From Prorocentrum cordatum (Eukaryota > Sar > Dinophyceae > Prorocentrales > Prorocentraceae): a stretch of DNA of 64,000 bases. The position numbers and the translations under genes were made by a program. The stretch lies in NCBI GenBank assembly GCA_963575745.1, contig CAUYUJ010022059.1:1413037-1477036 (forward strand), in the 5' to 3' direction. Numbering within the stretch: the stretch's first letter is position 1; each line of letters begins with the position of its first letter. Below are positions 1-9,163 of this stretch, in pieces. Below the pieces are notes generated by a model. It saw nothing but the letters and a program-made list of their open reading frames with translations. It did not search any database and was not told the DNA's origin.

Positions 1-160
1 TCCTCCTCCTCCTCAGCCTGCTCGCCCTTGTCGTCGTCCTCCTCCTCCTCTTCCTCCTCGGCCTTCTCCCACCCCTCTCCCCCCCCTCCTTCTCCTCCCC
101 CTGCTCGTCCACCTCCTCCTCCTCATCTTCCTCCTTCTTCCACTCCATGCTCCTTCCTCA
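1..160. repeat. (TCC)n / pyrimidine-rich low-complexity tract
   Basis: Imperfect TCC and CTCCTCC runs cover the window start. Reading frames here give only poly-Ser/Pro or poly-Arg/Gly and are not taken as genes. A second tract of the same type lies at 741-873. Confidence 0.85.
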
Positions 161-818
161 TGCCTCAGGCCACCGCTCGTGCGGGCCAGAGGCCTCTGAG
201 ATGCCTTTCTTTTGGAGCTTATTCTGGACATCCTGGGAGTTGTCCGGGGCCGCTGGACGGCCCGCGGGCGCCCGATGGCGGTCTCGGGGGTCCACGGGCG
301 GAGGGTCGACGCGTCAGTTCGAACGCCCCCCCCTCCTCCCCCTCGCCCCCCCCCTCGTTTTCTTCCTCATGATCCCCCCGTTTCCAACCCAGGAGCCGAA
401 GCAGAAGCGGCCCCGGCACGCCGAGGCCGCTGCGTGAGCCAGCCTGCCGCGAGAGCCCGTCATGCGGGCGCGATGGCTCGCTGCCAGAACCCACCCCTCG
501 CTACCAGAACCCACCCCAGACCCTGCAAGGTCAGCCCTGCCCCCAACCGGAGCATAGTGAGCCGTCGCGCCCGCGAGCGATCGAGGCGCTGCAGCGGAGT
601 GCGCCAAGGCGGATCCGTTTGAAATGGGCGATCCCAAATCCCCCCGTAAAGAGCCCCGACCCTAAAGAGCTAGACCCCGACTGGTCGCGAGAGCATGTTT
701 CCTTATCCAAGGCCTCCGCCGTGACTCAATTCCTCCCCAGCCTCCTCCTCCTCCTCCTATCGGTCCTCCCCCCTCCCCCCTCCTCGCCGCCCCCCGTGCA
801 CCCCTGCTCGTCCTGGTC

Positions 819-849
<31 letters not shown>

Positions 850-948
850 TCCTCCTCCTCGTCCTCCTCTTGCTTCGTTCCAGCCCGCCCGCCCGCCGTT
901 CGCGCGGGGTAGACGCAGAGGTCCGGCCACGATGCCTGCGCGGGAGGT
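161..948. other. No gene seen; GC-rich unique DNA plus a TCC tract
   Basis: Open frames occur on both strands because the DNA is GC-rich, but none has balanced protein composition or a recognisable motif. 741-873 is a TCC microsatellite. Confidence 0.5.
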
Positions 949-1110
949 CCAATGGAAGGGCTTGGAGGGACATGGAGGGACGCAGGACGACATGGAGGGG
1001 CATGGGGGGGCACGGGAGGACATGGAGGGACATGCAGGGACATAGGGGGACATGGAGGGACATAGAGGGGCACGGGAAGACATCGAATGCCATAGAGGGA
1101 CATGGGGGAT
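949..1110. repeat. 10-bp tandem repeat, GGGACATGGA type
   Basis: About 15 imperfect units of 10 bp (consensus GGGACATGGA) stand head to tail. The same family of 10-bp units recurs at 28680-28870 in reverse complement and at 30975-31975. Confidence 0.85.
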
Positions 1111-1305
1111 CCGTTGTGCTCTGACATCTAGGCAACCCCAAGGGGCACGAAGATCATCGCACTTCGCGCGTCGCGGCCTGGGCCCAGGGGGTCGGCGAGG
1201 GCGCGAAGGTAACCGCGCCTCGCGCATCGCGGGGATGCGCGAAGTTAGGTGGCCTAGGAGATAGGTGCGGAGGGGCCTGATATATGCCTTTGCATGGGCA
1301 CGGGG

Positions 1306-1325
1306 ACGTAGACGGTTGGCTCAAG
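1306..1325 (+). other. Candidate relict spliced leader upstream of the DNMT ORF
   Basis: The 20 bases here match the 3' end of the dinoflagellate SL exactly for ten bases (TTGGCTCAAG) and also share CGTAG at the 5' side, with one base missing and a few mismatches between. The first ATG of the DNMT lies 23 bases downstream, where a leader relic would be expected if the gene passed through a trans-spliced mRNA and was reintegrated. The match is weaker than that at 45447. Confidence 0.5.
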
Positions 1326-1348
1326 CCGAAAGATCCACGAATTCCGGT

Positions 1349-3489
1349 ATGAGCCCAATCAAATTCAGAATCGCCACTGATTGCTCTGGAACTGATGCCC
1401 CTCTTTTCGCTGTTCGTTCAGCTACTGCCGTTCGAGACGGACGTGTTATAGTGTCACACCGCTGGAGTAGCGACACGTGCCCGTCAGCGAAACAGTTTAT
1501 CTTGAGGAACCACAAACCCAAGGTGTGGTTCGATGATGCGTGCGAGCGGGACGAGCGATGTTTGAGCAAAGTCGATTGCCTCGCAGTGGGACTTCCTTGT
1601 CAGCCATTCTCTGCAATGGGGCTTCGTAGGGGGTTCAATGATAAACGGATGCGCGTGTACAAGTCTTTCCTCCGCACCCTCCAGCACGGTAGAATACGAT
1701 CTTTTATATATTCTGGCCTTCGGCTCATTCCGCCAGCGTGCCTGGGTTGCGGGTCAGAGCCCTCCGAGATGCTTCTTGGGGTCTCGTCGGAAAGATCTCG
1801 GGGGCATCTGGGTTGCAGTTGTAGTGCTTGTTGGGTGTTTCTTAGGTGCCTCCTTGGGTGCCTCTGTGGAGCCTCTTGGGGCTTCTTGGAGGGCCGTTTG
1901 GGGCCTTGTCTTGTGGGCCTCTTGGGCCGTTTTGGAGCCCTCTTGGGGGCCGCGTGGGTCGCCTCGGGGGGCCTCTGGTGCCGTCCTGGAGCGTCGGGGA
2001 GCCGAAGAACTCCCAAATCCTTCAAACACCTACAGCAACTCAATGAATTGTACTTCTTGGGGCCATCTTGGGAGGCCTCGTGCGGGCCTCTTTTGGGCCG
2101 TCAGGCGGCCATCTTGGGCGTCCTGGAACGATCCCTCGGCGACTCTGGGCCCTCTTGGACCGTCATGGGGGCCCTTTCGGGGCCCTCTTGGATGGCCTTG
2201 GGGCCCGAAAGAGTCACGCGACAAGACGCGACGGGCCACTCCGCGCAGGGGCACGGTGGCGGATTTGAGAATGTCAAGGGCCTGACGACACACCGCCGGG
2301 GCAGAACAATTCGAAAGATCGCCGGGGATATCTCTCGTTGCGGGTTCCGCGCGCGAGCTCGAGTGTATAGGGCCTCGGACTTCGGCTTGCCTCAGTCGAG
2401 ACCGAGGATATACATTAGGGAACCCAAACACACATTGATGCCGATGCTCTTCGAGGACCATGGGGTGATATTGAATCAGAGTGAGAGGGGGGCGGGGCAT
2501 GAGCATCGGTATAGTTGTGCGTTGGGGTCCCTGAGACATTGTTGGGATCCGGCGCTCGGAGAAGCAACGATCAGCGTTGCCCAGGCCACCGCGACCCCCT
2601 GTTGTGCCTGTTTCTGCTCTTCTTGACCCCTTTAAGGGACCTCGAGGCGCGACGCCCACGCCGGACCCAAACCCCCACGCCTGCTCCAATCTCCGAAGGG
2701 TCAAGCGGGCTCTGAGGGAGCAAGGGCGGCACCCTTCTAAGGAGACTTTTGTAGTTGACTGTGATATACTGGCTGCCGCCGCCCCGACCCAATAGTTCCG
2801 TGCTGTTTTGATTATAAATTGCTCATGCGTCCGGCCTCCTGGTAAACATCACACGCTTGAAGTCTGCGTTGCTGGCCATCTCTAGTTCAACCGGTTCCAA
2901 ACAATATAGCGTAGCGTACAACTAGCCTCGGGTGAATAACAACTTTGGTTTCGGAGAGGTACCCTCTCGTTCTTGGCCGTTAGACCCCCTCTCCTCCGGG
3001 GGCGCTCCTAGTTGGCACCTTCTCCCAGTTTGGACTTCGAGAGGGGGTTTCGTTTCTTGTTGAGCTTTCTTGTGACACTACGTTTCAATTGTATATTGGG
3101 ATGGACGCCCCGAATCGTGCTAGTGATTGCCTCGCGAGCTCTGGTGCGCTAACTTCGAACTTGCGATAATTTGTGTTATCATCGCGAGATTGAGGTGAGA
3201 GTGCGCCGGCGGTTTCGTCTTGGAGGTACCTCCAAGTATTCCACGAGTTTTCTCCCACATTTACCCGTCGCCGCGCGGCGGGTTTCTGGGTCACCAGTCA
3301 CAGACGGAGATAATGTCCCCGCTGAGGTTTTTGAGCCGCAGGGGTTTGATCCCAGCTGCGGTTGGCCCGCTGGATTCGGCACTTGCGATGGGCAAGCTCG
3401 CTGGGAATTACATGGCCATCCCAGTTCTGGTGCACATCTTTAATGCGCTCATTCCTAAATTGTTTCCCGAGCTGGAGCAAGCATCTTGA
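1349..3489 (+). pseudogene. C5 cytosine DNA methyltransferase, first copy, broken
   Basis: The encoded family transfers a methyl group from S-adenosylmethionine to carbon 5 of cytosine. From ATG 1349, motif I appears as IATDCSGTDAP and motif IV with the catalytic Cys as LPCQPFSAMGLRRGF. Motif VI (FENVKGL) lies at about 2262-2285 and motif VIII (FGLPQSRPRIYI) at about 2380-2412. A later segment (NLRRVKRALREQG, about 2689-2730) runs into a TAG at 2793-2795, where the second copy reads AAG. The C-terminal part (about 3290-3489) is frameshifted, and motif X reads GNY instead of GNS. Between motifs IV and VI sits a satellite block (1778-2262) that would have to be spliced out. I call it a pseudogene, though local assembly errors could mimic some of the breaks. 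A start at 1265 (GTG) is possible but lacks conserved sequence. Confidence 0.8.
1778..2262 (+). repeat. Satellite block (GGCCTCTTGGG type) inside the DNMT locus
   Basis: Degenerate units such as GGGGCCTCTTGGGCC repeat with variable spacing. The block lies between motifs IV and VI of the methyltransferase, so it behaves like an intron or insertion. Its 3' end (2236-2262, containing GCAGGGGCACGGTGGCGG) is almost identical to the 3' end of the block at 35751-36179, and the left ends are also alike (GGTCTCG followed by GGAA and ATCT). This points to a dispersed element with defined ends. GCACGGTRG occurs at both edges of the interruption (1684-1691 and 2251-2258). Confidence 0.7.
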
Positions 3490-3504
3490 GGTCCTGGATT
3501 TTCG

Positions 3505-3690
3505 CCCAATAGGCCCCAAGAAGACCCCAATAAGGCCCCAATAGGACCCCACGATCCCCAATAAGGCCCTCTAATACGGCCCCTAAGAAGACCCAAAGAA
3601 GCCCTCCAAATAAGGTTTCCGATTATAATTATATGACGCCGAGATGACCCCCAATAAGGCCCCAAGAGGACCCCAATAAGAGGCCCCATC
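3505..3690. repeat. Short satellite, CCCCAATAAGGCC type (unit 1)
   Basis: Units of about 12-14 bp (CCCCAATAAGGCC, CCCCAAGAGGA) follow directly after the DNMT C-terminus. The paralogous block is 11865-12045. It is a relative of the GGCCCAAGACGGCCC satellite with a more AT-rich unit. Confidence 0.8.
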
Positions 3691-3739
3691 CACGACGACG
3701 GCGGCAAGATGCAGCGCCCTGGGTCACTCTCCTGGCAGT

Positions 3740-4300
3740 GATGGCTGACTTTTTGGGTGACAGCAGGGCCGCCACAGGCTCGGCTTTCAAATCCTGCCCA
3801 GGGCAGGTTCATATGTCGCCAGGCAGGTGCAGGCCGGCCAGGCCCCTTGGGATTGCAGCGTGGCTGGCCCTTGGGCACCTTAAGTGCTGGCCTGCATCCA
3901 GCCAGTTTTGCTGCATGCAGCTCGTGCATGTTCGAGCTGGTCCACGTGTGGGTCGGCACGGCCCTCTTCTTCAGTGGACCACCCTGGGCTTCTCCCCGCC
4001 CCCTCATGGGCAAACCTGGAGCGTCGCATCAGGACAACGCAGCAGTTATGGGCGTGCTTGTGCGTGGTGTGCAGCGCCCTGGCAGGCTTCGTGCGCGGTG
4101 AGCACGGCCGTCGGCGCTTTGCCAGCCCGATTGGACCTAACCAACCAGCCTAGGCGCATCAAACGCGGGTCCTGCCCTGGTTGGGCTCCGTGTGCACGCA
4201 GCTGCGGGCGCGGGCCCTTGCGGGGCTAGTGGGCCTCCGGGGGTTTCAAGCCGCGGGCCGAACCAACAGCCTCTCGCAAGCGCCTACTCCTGTTTCCTTC
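3740..4300 (+). other. Unassigned stretch, unit 1 (diverged counterpart of 12095-12610)
   Basis: The first half is near-identical to unit 2; from about 3975 it becomes strongly diverged, with many 1-base indels. No family is recognised. In unit 2 one frame stays open with protein-like composition; here it is interrupted. Confidence 0.35.
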
Positions 4301-4672
4301 TCCTTCCTCCTCATCATCCTCCCCCCTCACCAACTCCTCTTTCCCCTTTACCCCCCCTCTCCCTCCTCCTCCCCCCCCCCCCTATTTGTAGCAGGAGGCA
4401 GAGCGCACAGAGGGGAGGATCGGCGTGACCCGACGCCCAGATTGGGCGCCCAGCTCGACCGACCAGCGCCCGCGGCGCGCGCACCCCCCCCCCCTCCATC
4501 ATCCAACTCACCACCGTCGTCAGAAACGTCACCATCAAACTCATTATACTTATCCCCCTTGCGTGTACTTGTTCTTCCCATCCCCTGGCGGCCGCGCAGC
4601 CATCTCGCCTGAAGCAGTCGCCCACCCCCCCGCCCCGACATTGGGGCATAGCTTCTAGATCCGTCGGTCGGA

Positions 4673-4942
4673 ATGGTGGGAAGCAGCCTTTCAGGCGGCG
4701 ATTCGTCGCAGGGGTGGCGCTATTCCGAGTCGAACAAGCGTTTCAAGAAGTGGTGGCCCGCGAGCTACCCCGACCTCTACAAATTGCCCGATGGAACAAA
4801 GTACCCCGTCATCTGGCGCTGCACTGGTGTAAAGCGTGCTGGTGCTACGTTCGAGGAGGAGTGGGAGTGGGAATGGAATCCAGGGCCAGGATTGCGGTCC
4901 GTCGCCGAGGTCGAGGCTCTCCTTTCCAAGCCCAGCTCGTGA
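4673..4942 (+). CDS. 89-codon Trp-rich hypothetical ORF, unit 1
   Basis: An ATG-started frame encodes a small protein rich in Trp, Tyr, Glu and Lys (for example FKKWWPASYP and EEEWEWEW). The paralogue at 12959-13228 is identical in protein sequence, with one silent difference (GGA/GGG), so the frame has survived in both units. The order 'PV-I/V-W ... F-E-E/V-x-W-x-W ... P' resembles an ORF in the retrotransposon at 14560-14886. Function is unknown. It could be an exon of a longer gene, because 3' ends here are uncertain. No signal peptide or membrane segment is visible. Confidence 0.45.
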   Translation: MVGSSLSGGDSSQGWRYSESNKRFKKWWPASYPDLYKLPDGTKYPVIWRCTGVKRAGATFEEEWEWEWNPGPGLRSVAEVEALLSKPSS

Positions 4943-5149
4943 GCTTGTTCTGACGTGGCTCAACCCCCCCGTTTTCCTCGATTCTTCACCATTGCCGCGC
5001 GCGATTGCATCTGCCTCGAGATATCTCGATGGGCGGTCGGGCGTAGCATTCTGATATGGTGTCCGCTATCGGGGGGGCGATGGAAACCATATGCTCGCCG
5101 GGAACTGAAGCGCGGTTAGGGGTTGGATGAGCGAGTTCTGGGCAGGGCC

Positions 5150-5330
5150 ATCATCATTATCATCACCAGCAGCATCAGCATCATGGCCATATTCGTGATC
5201 ATCATCGTCAAGATCAGCATGTTTAGCACCGCCATCGCCTTCACCATCAGTATGACCACCACCATCATCATCATCATCATCACATCGCCATCAGCATCTT
5301 CATCATCATGAACATCATCATCACCGTCGT
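5150..5330. repeat. (ATC)n/(CAT)n microsatellite, unit 1
   Basis: Interrupted ATC/CAT triplets; the paralogue is 13436-13595 with a shorter array. Hydrophobic 'proteins' read from it are artefacts. Confidence 0.9.
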
Positions 5331-5383
5331 CGCCATAGCTCACAATACGCACCCCCGCATGGTGGCCCCCTGGACGGCGGCGG

Positions 5384-5395
5384 GGGGAGGAGGGA
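5384..5395. other. Empty target site of the retrotransposon
   Basis: GGGGAGGAGGGA occurs once here and is followed directly by the sequence that in unit 2 lies on the far side of the insertion. In unit 2 the same 12 bases flank the insertion on both sides (13666-13677 and 20540-20551). Confidence 0.92.
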
Positions 5396-5880
5396 GGAGG
5401 AATGGGAAGGATGATGAGGAGCATGAGGAGGAGGGGGATGAGCAGGAGAAGGACGATGAGAATGACGGGGGAAGGAGCAGGAGGACGATGAGGAGGAGGG
5501 ACATAGAGGAGGGGGGGTGAGAAGGAGGGAGCAGCCAGAGGTGGGCTTGGCCTTGGCCTTAGCTGCCGCCTCGGCCGCGGCCTAGGCGGGGCGAGGGAGG
5601 CGCAGGGAGAGAGGAGGGGTAGTAGGCGGAGGAGGACGATGAGGAGGCGGAGGGGGAGCAGGATAAGGGGTTGCAAATGAGGAGGATAATCAGGACTATG
5701 ATGATGAAATTGAAGATGAGGATGACGATGATGAGGACGATGATGAGCATGATGAGGAGGATGCAGCTGAGGAGGAGAAGAATGGTGATAAGGTGGAGTA
5801 GGATGAAGAGGATGGGGAGGACGAGGCTGCGGAGTAGGAAGAGGAATATGAGAATGAGGATGAGTTTTTTGGGGGGTCTT
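5396..5880. repeat. Purine-rich GAGGAT/GGA tract, unit 1
   Basis: Interrupted GAGGA, GATGA and AGGAGG motifs; the paralogue is 20552-21025. On the minus strand it is pyrimidine-rich and lies downstream of the Trp-rich ORF. No gene is called. Confidence 0.8.
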
Positions 5881-5934
5881 GAGCGCCTCTTGAGGGCCTC
5901 TGGGGACTTCGGGGCTTTACCTTTTTTCAATCGC

Positions 5935-6085
5935 GCCGAGTCGGCGAAGGGTCGGCCGTCGGGTTCAGGCCGTCGGGGCTCGTATCGGGTAGGCCGTCGG
6001 GTTCAGGACGTCGGGGTAGGCCGTCGAGTACGCCGAGCGGATGGCCGTCGGGTAGGCCGTCGGGTAGGCCGAGCTGATGGCCGCC
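5935..6085 (-). repeat. 12-bp tandem repeat encoding Pro-Thr stalk-like repeats, unit 1 (3' side)
   Basis: Degenerate GGCCGTCGGGTT units. In one minus-strand frame they read as NPTAYPTAYP-like repeats. A matching array flanks the other side of the Trp-rich ORF (6726-6800, NPTAIPTPNPT frame). Copies in unit 2 are 21092-21242 and 21883-21957. Confidence 0.6.
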
Positions 6086-6089
6086 AGGC

Positions 6090-6734
6090 CTACTTCGGGT
6101 CCCCCGCGCCCTTGTCGACCTCCAGCCAGCTGGAAGCCGAGCCGCCTGCAGGATCTTCCTGCACAGACGCCAGTGGCGAGACGGGGATCTTGATGTCCGA
6201 GCTGCCAGCGCTGGTCGAGTGCTCCATGACGTGGCACATCTTGTAGCCACTCTGCCAGCCGTCGTCGTAGCCGCTCTTGTAGCCGCACTCCCACCTGTCG
6301 TCGTAGTTGTAGGCCTTCGTGTAGTTGTCGGCCTTCGCGTAGTTGTCCTTATCGCACTCGTGCTGGCGCTCGTTCACCTCGAAGTCGCACTCGCGCAGGC
6401 CGCTCTCGAGGTCCGCGTCGACGTAGAGGCCCCACTTCTCGTTCACGAACCACTCCTGGTCCAACTCGCCGTCCCAGGTCTTCGGGGGCCTGTTCGTCAG
6501 CTCGCATCGGTGCAGCTTCACCTGGGTCTCGGGGGCGTTGTTGCCCAGGATGTCCTGGATGAGCTCAGCCTTGCAGTCCTTGAGCTTAGGGAACTGCGGC
6601 CACGGGTCGTCGCCCGAGATCGGCGCGTAGAGCGGCACCCACGTGTCAAGGTGCGACAAGTAGAACCAGCACTTCATCCTCGTCTCCCTGTTGATCATAA
6701 GGTAGTGCACGCCGTGGTGCGGGCCAGTCGCCAT
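6090..6734 (-). CDS. 214-codon Trp/Tyr/Asp-rich hypothetical ORF, unit 1
   Basis: This is an intact ATG-to-stop frame. The N-terminal part is aromatic (CWFYLSHLDTW, DDPWPQFPK) and the middle acidic; residues 130-170 are rich in Asn-Tyr and Asp repeats (KADNYTKAYNYDDRWE, GYKSGYDDGWQSGYK). The frame extends upstream without ATG through a Pro-Thr-Asn repeat, so the array may encode a linker. A weak SL-like sequence (6826-6847) lies about 90 bases upstream. Compared with its copy at 21247-21891, ten base differences were counted and all ten change the amino acid. I recognise no family. It could be a separate small gene or a late exon of the gene at 7708-9091. Confidence 0.5.
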   Translation of the reverse strand: MATGPHHGVHYLMINRETRMKCWFYLSHLDTWVPLYAPISGDDPWPQFPKLKDCKAELIQDILGNNAPETQVKLHRCELTNRPPKTWDGELDQEWFVNEKWGLYVDADLESGLRECDFEVNERQHECDKDNYAKADNYTKAYNYDDRWECGYKSGYDDGWQSGYKMCHVMEHSTSAGSSDIKIPVSPLASVQEDPAGGSASSWLEVDKGAGDPK

Positions 6735-6825
6735 CGGGTTCAGCGTCGGGTTGGGCGTCGGGATGGCCGTCGGGTTCGGCGTCGGGTTGGCCGTCGGCGA
6801 CGGCGCGGGCGGTGGCGCCCGAAAA

Positions 6826-6847
6826 CTTGAGCCAGAATGTCTGTATG
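6826..6847 (-). other. Weak candidate relict spliced leader, unit 1
   Basis: Read on the minus strand, ACATTCTGGCTCAAG matches the last 15 bases of the SL at 13 positions, but the 5' third is poor. GGCTCAAG also arises by chance in the neighbouring satellite, so this one is doubtful. It is conserved at 21983-22004. Confidence 0.25.
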
Positions 6848-7140
6848 CCGCGTGGGAGCCTCTTGGGGGCCTCTTGGGCAGTCTTAGGCCATCTTGGGGC
6901 CATCTTGAGCCGTCTTGGAGGCTTCGTGGACGAACTTGAAGGCATCTTGGACTCTCTCGCGGGCCATCTCGGGCCCCATCTTGGACTATCTTGGGTGGAC
7001 CCGGAGGCCATCTTGGAGGCCTTCTTGGGCCAACGTAGCCATCTTGGAGGCCATCTTGAGCCGCAGGATCGCGACCCTCTGTTGCGGGCCGAGCGCCACG
7101 ACGGGCCAGAACGCGCCAGGGGGGCCATCGCTATAGTCTG
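6848..7140. repeat. Satellite block (GGCCATCTTGGGCC type), unit 1
   Basis: Degenerate units with ATCTTGG/CTCTTGG cores; the paralogue is 22005-22298. Relative to the minus-strand ORFs around it, it has the opposite orientation from the block in the DNMT, so orientation is not tied to transcription. Confidence 0.8.
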
Positions 7141-7206
7141 AGCCCGAGCCATCCCCGACCCCCACCCCGCCCTCGCCACCCGCACGCCCCCCCGCAAAAG
7201 CAACTC

Positions 7207-7274
7207 CTTCAACGTTGAAACACAAAACATCCAGAAACCTTCTAAATTGCCAAGCATACTTATCCAGGAGTTTT
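7207..7274 (-). other. Candidate 22-codon exon, unit 1
   Basis: Between an ATTTAG acceptor and a TTGAAG|GAG boundary, the frame KLLDKYAWQFRRFLDVLCF is protein-like. It is identical in unit 2 (22363-22430) while flanking simple repeats vary. It could be an internal exon linking the coiled-coil gene to the Trp-rich ORF, but I could not match the phases. Confidence 0.3.
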
Positions 7275-7399
7275 CTAAATCTAAAGATCTCCTCGGGAGA
7301 AACCCGTGACCCATCCTAGCGGTGGCCCCCCTTGGCATTCTTCGCAGCGCGCCCCCCCCTTTCGGGGCCGCTGCTCGGGCACGAAACCGTTGGAAGATG

Positions 7400-7600
7400 T
7401 TGCAGCGATGAGGGCGCATGGGCGGGGCGGGGGGGAGGTGGGGGGGATGGGGGGGGGGGGGGGGAGACGGAAACCACACCGAACGTGTTTAACACGTTCC
7501 CCATACCACCCAATTATGGGGTCGGGGGCGGGGAGGAGAATGCGGAGGCTGAGGGGAGGGGGGGAGGAGGAGGAATAGGATAAGAGGGAGGAGAAACTAA
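7400..7600. repeat. G-rich low-complexity tract, unit 1
   Basis: GGGGGAGG runs include an uninterrupted G run of about 16 near 7449-7465. The unit 2 counterpart is 22570-22740. Run lengths differ between copies. Confidence 0.7.
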
Positions 7601-7707
7601 ACACAGGGATGGGAACGAAGCTGGAAACGGACGCGCGCGCGCGTGGGCGGGGGTGGAGGCGGAGGGCCGACGAAAGGAGGGAAGTGTTTGCCCGCCCCCG
7701 CGAACGT

Positions 7708-9091
7708 TCAGAGGGGGGGCAATCCGCTGCCGGAAGCGCTGGCCTTCGCGGCCTCCGCCTCACTCTGCGCCTTGGTAGCGCGGGCCTCGGCTGCCTCCGC
7801 CTCGCGCTTCGCCTTGGAAAACTTCACGGTGAGGCGAATCGTCTCGGCGCGCTCCTGGGGCCATCTATTTTCTCTTGCACCCTACCCCCGCCCCCCCTCC
7901 TCTGTAATCCGTCTTCTCCCCAGGGCCTCCAGTCCTATGCCCGCCATCCCTCATTGTTTCGTTTGCTCCATTCCACCTCCTTCTCCCCCCCTCCTCATCC
8001 TTCTGTTTATCCCCCCTTCCTTCTCCCCCTCCTTATCCTCCTCCACCCCTCCCCCCCCTCCTCATGCTTCCGCGCGTCCCCCCCTCCCTCCCTCTTACGA
8101 CGCCCTTCCAATGGATTCCGCTCCTTCAACTCGACTGGGATCACCACGTGGATGTTGCCCGACATGACCATCGTGATCGCGGGGCTCTCCTAACAATTGC
8201 GAGTACAAGGATGAGCGCTACATGGGGGAAGGATCAGGGAGGCATTGGGGGGTGCGTGTGTGCGTGCGTGTGCGTGTGCGTGTGCGTGTGCGCGTGCGCG
8301 TGCGTGTGCGTGCGTGTGTGCGCGTGCGTGCGCGCGCGGGGTGGGTGGGGCGGGGTGGGGGGGGCGGCGGGGGATTGCGTTATGAGGGGGGTGCGAGGAG
8401 AGGGGTGGGATAGGGATAGGGGGGGACAGAGAGAGAGATGGGGAGGGAAGGGAGGAGAGCGAGGCGTGGACGGGATACATAACATACACATAGAGGAGGC
8501 AAACGAGGGTCTCCTGCACTGGCGACTGCATGGGGTCTCCGCCGCACACGTCCTTGATGTCGGCCCCGCTCGTGCACAGGGTGTCTGGGGAGGCATTGGG
8601 GGGGGGGGGGGCGGAGAGAGAATGCGAAGGAGAAGGAGGATAAGGGAAGGATTAGACGAAAGAGGAGGAGGATAAGGAGGCGGGCCTTCGTCGACGGCCA
8701 CCTCCGTCACGGGAACGCGCTCGGTGTTCGTGGGCGGCGGGCCCTGGGACGCCTCCGCCTTCAGGAACTTCTCGGGCGGAGGGCCGTCGGGTGGTCTCGG
8801 GAGCTTCGGCGGAGGGGCCTTGGGGGGTCTCGCCTTCTGGGGGATCGGCGTCTGCTCGGCCTGCTCGGGCGCCTTCCCTTGCTCGGTCTGCTGGGGCGCC
8901 ACCTTCTTCTCGGCCCCCCCCTGGGGCTCAACCTTGCCCTCGGCCTTGTCCTCGGCCGTTGCGTCGTCCATTCGGGACCTCTTGGGGCGGAGCATGCTCT
9001 CGGGGGGCAGCGGAGGGGGCGCCGTCGCTGGTGCTGGCGTCGGGATTGGCGCCGGGCCGGGCACCTTGCCGACCATGGCGGGGTGCTCCAT
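7708..9091 (-). CDS. Four-exon gene for a Pro/Lys-rich protein with a C-terminal coiled coil, unit 1 (intact)
   Basis: Exons at 9091-8686, 8584-8490, 8189-8124 and 7854-7708 join in phase to 238 codons including the stop. The N-terminal 135 residues are rich in Pro, Lys, Gln and Glu with a basic patch (LRPKRSRMDD) that could be a nuclear signal. Exon 2 has three Cys (GADIKDVCGGDPMQSP). Exon 3 reads ITMVMSGNIHVVIPVELK. Exon 4 is a charged Ala/Glu/Lys/Arg helix (SKAKREAEAAEARATKAQ) consistent with a coiled coil. Donors are GC, GT and GA and acceptors are AG. Exon 3 and exon 4 are joined across an intron whose two ends share AGGAGCG. ATG 9091 is chosen because it is in frame; an upstream ATG at 9152 would need one base changed in a C10 run. 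A candidate SL relic lies at 9164-9188. Function is unknown. Confidence 0.6.
8250..8340. repeat. (GTGCGT)n microsatellite in an intron, unit 1
   Basis: GTGCGTGTGCGT-type repeat inside intron 2 of the minus-strand gene; the unit 2 copy (23412-23496) is shorter. Confidence 0.9.
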
Positions 9092-9163
9092 GCGCGGCGC
9101 CCCCGAGCCTGCAGGAGGGGGGGGGGCCCATTTTTGGCGTGTCGCCCACCATCTCTGCAACCG

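Noticed and set aside
8234-9160. Single-exon 308-codon minus-strand ORF
   Set aside because: Only its first half is protein-like; the rest reads through an intron with a GTGCGT repeat. The spliced model is better.
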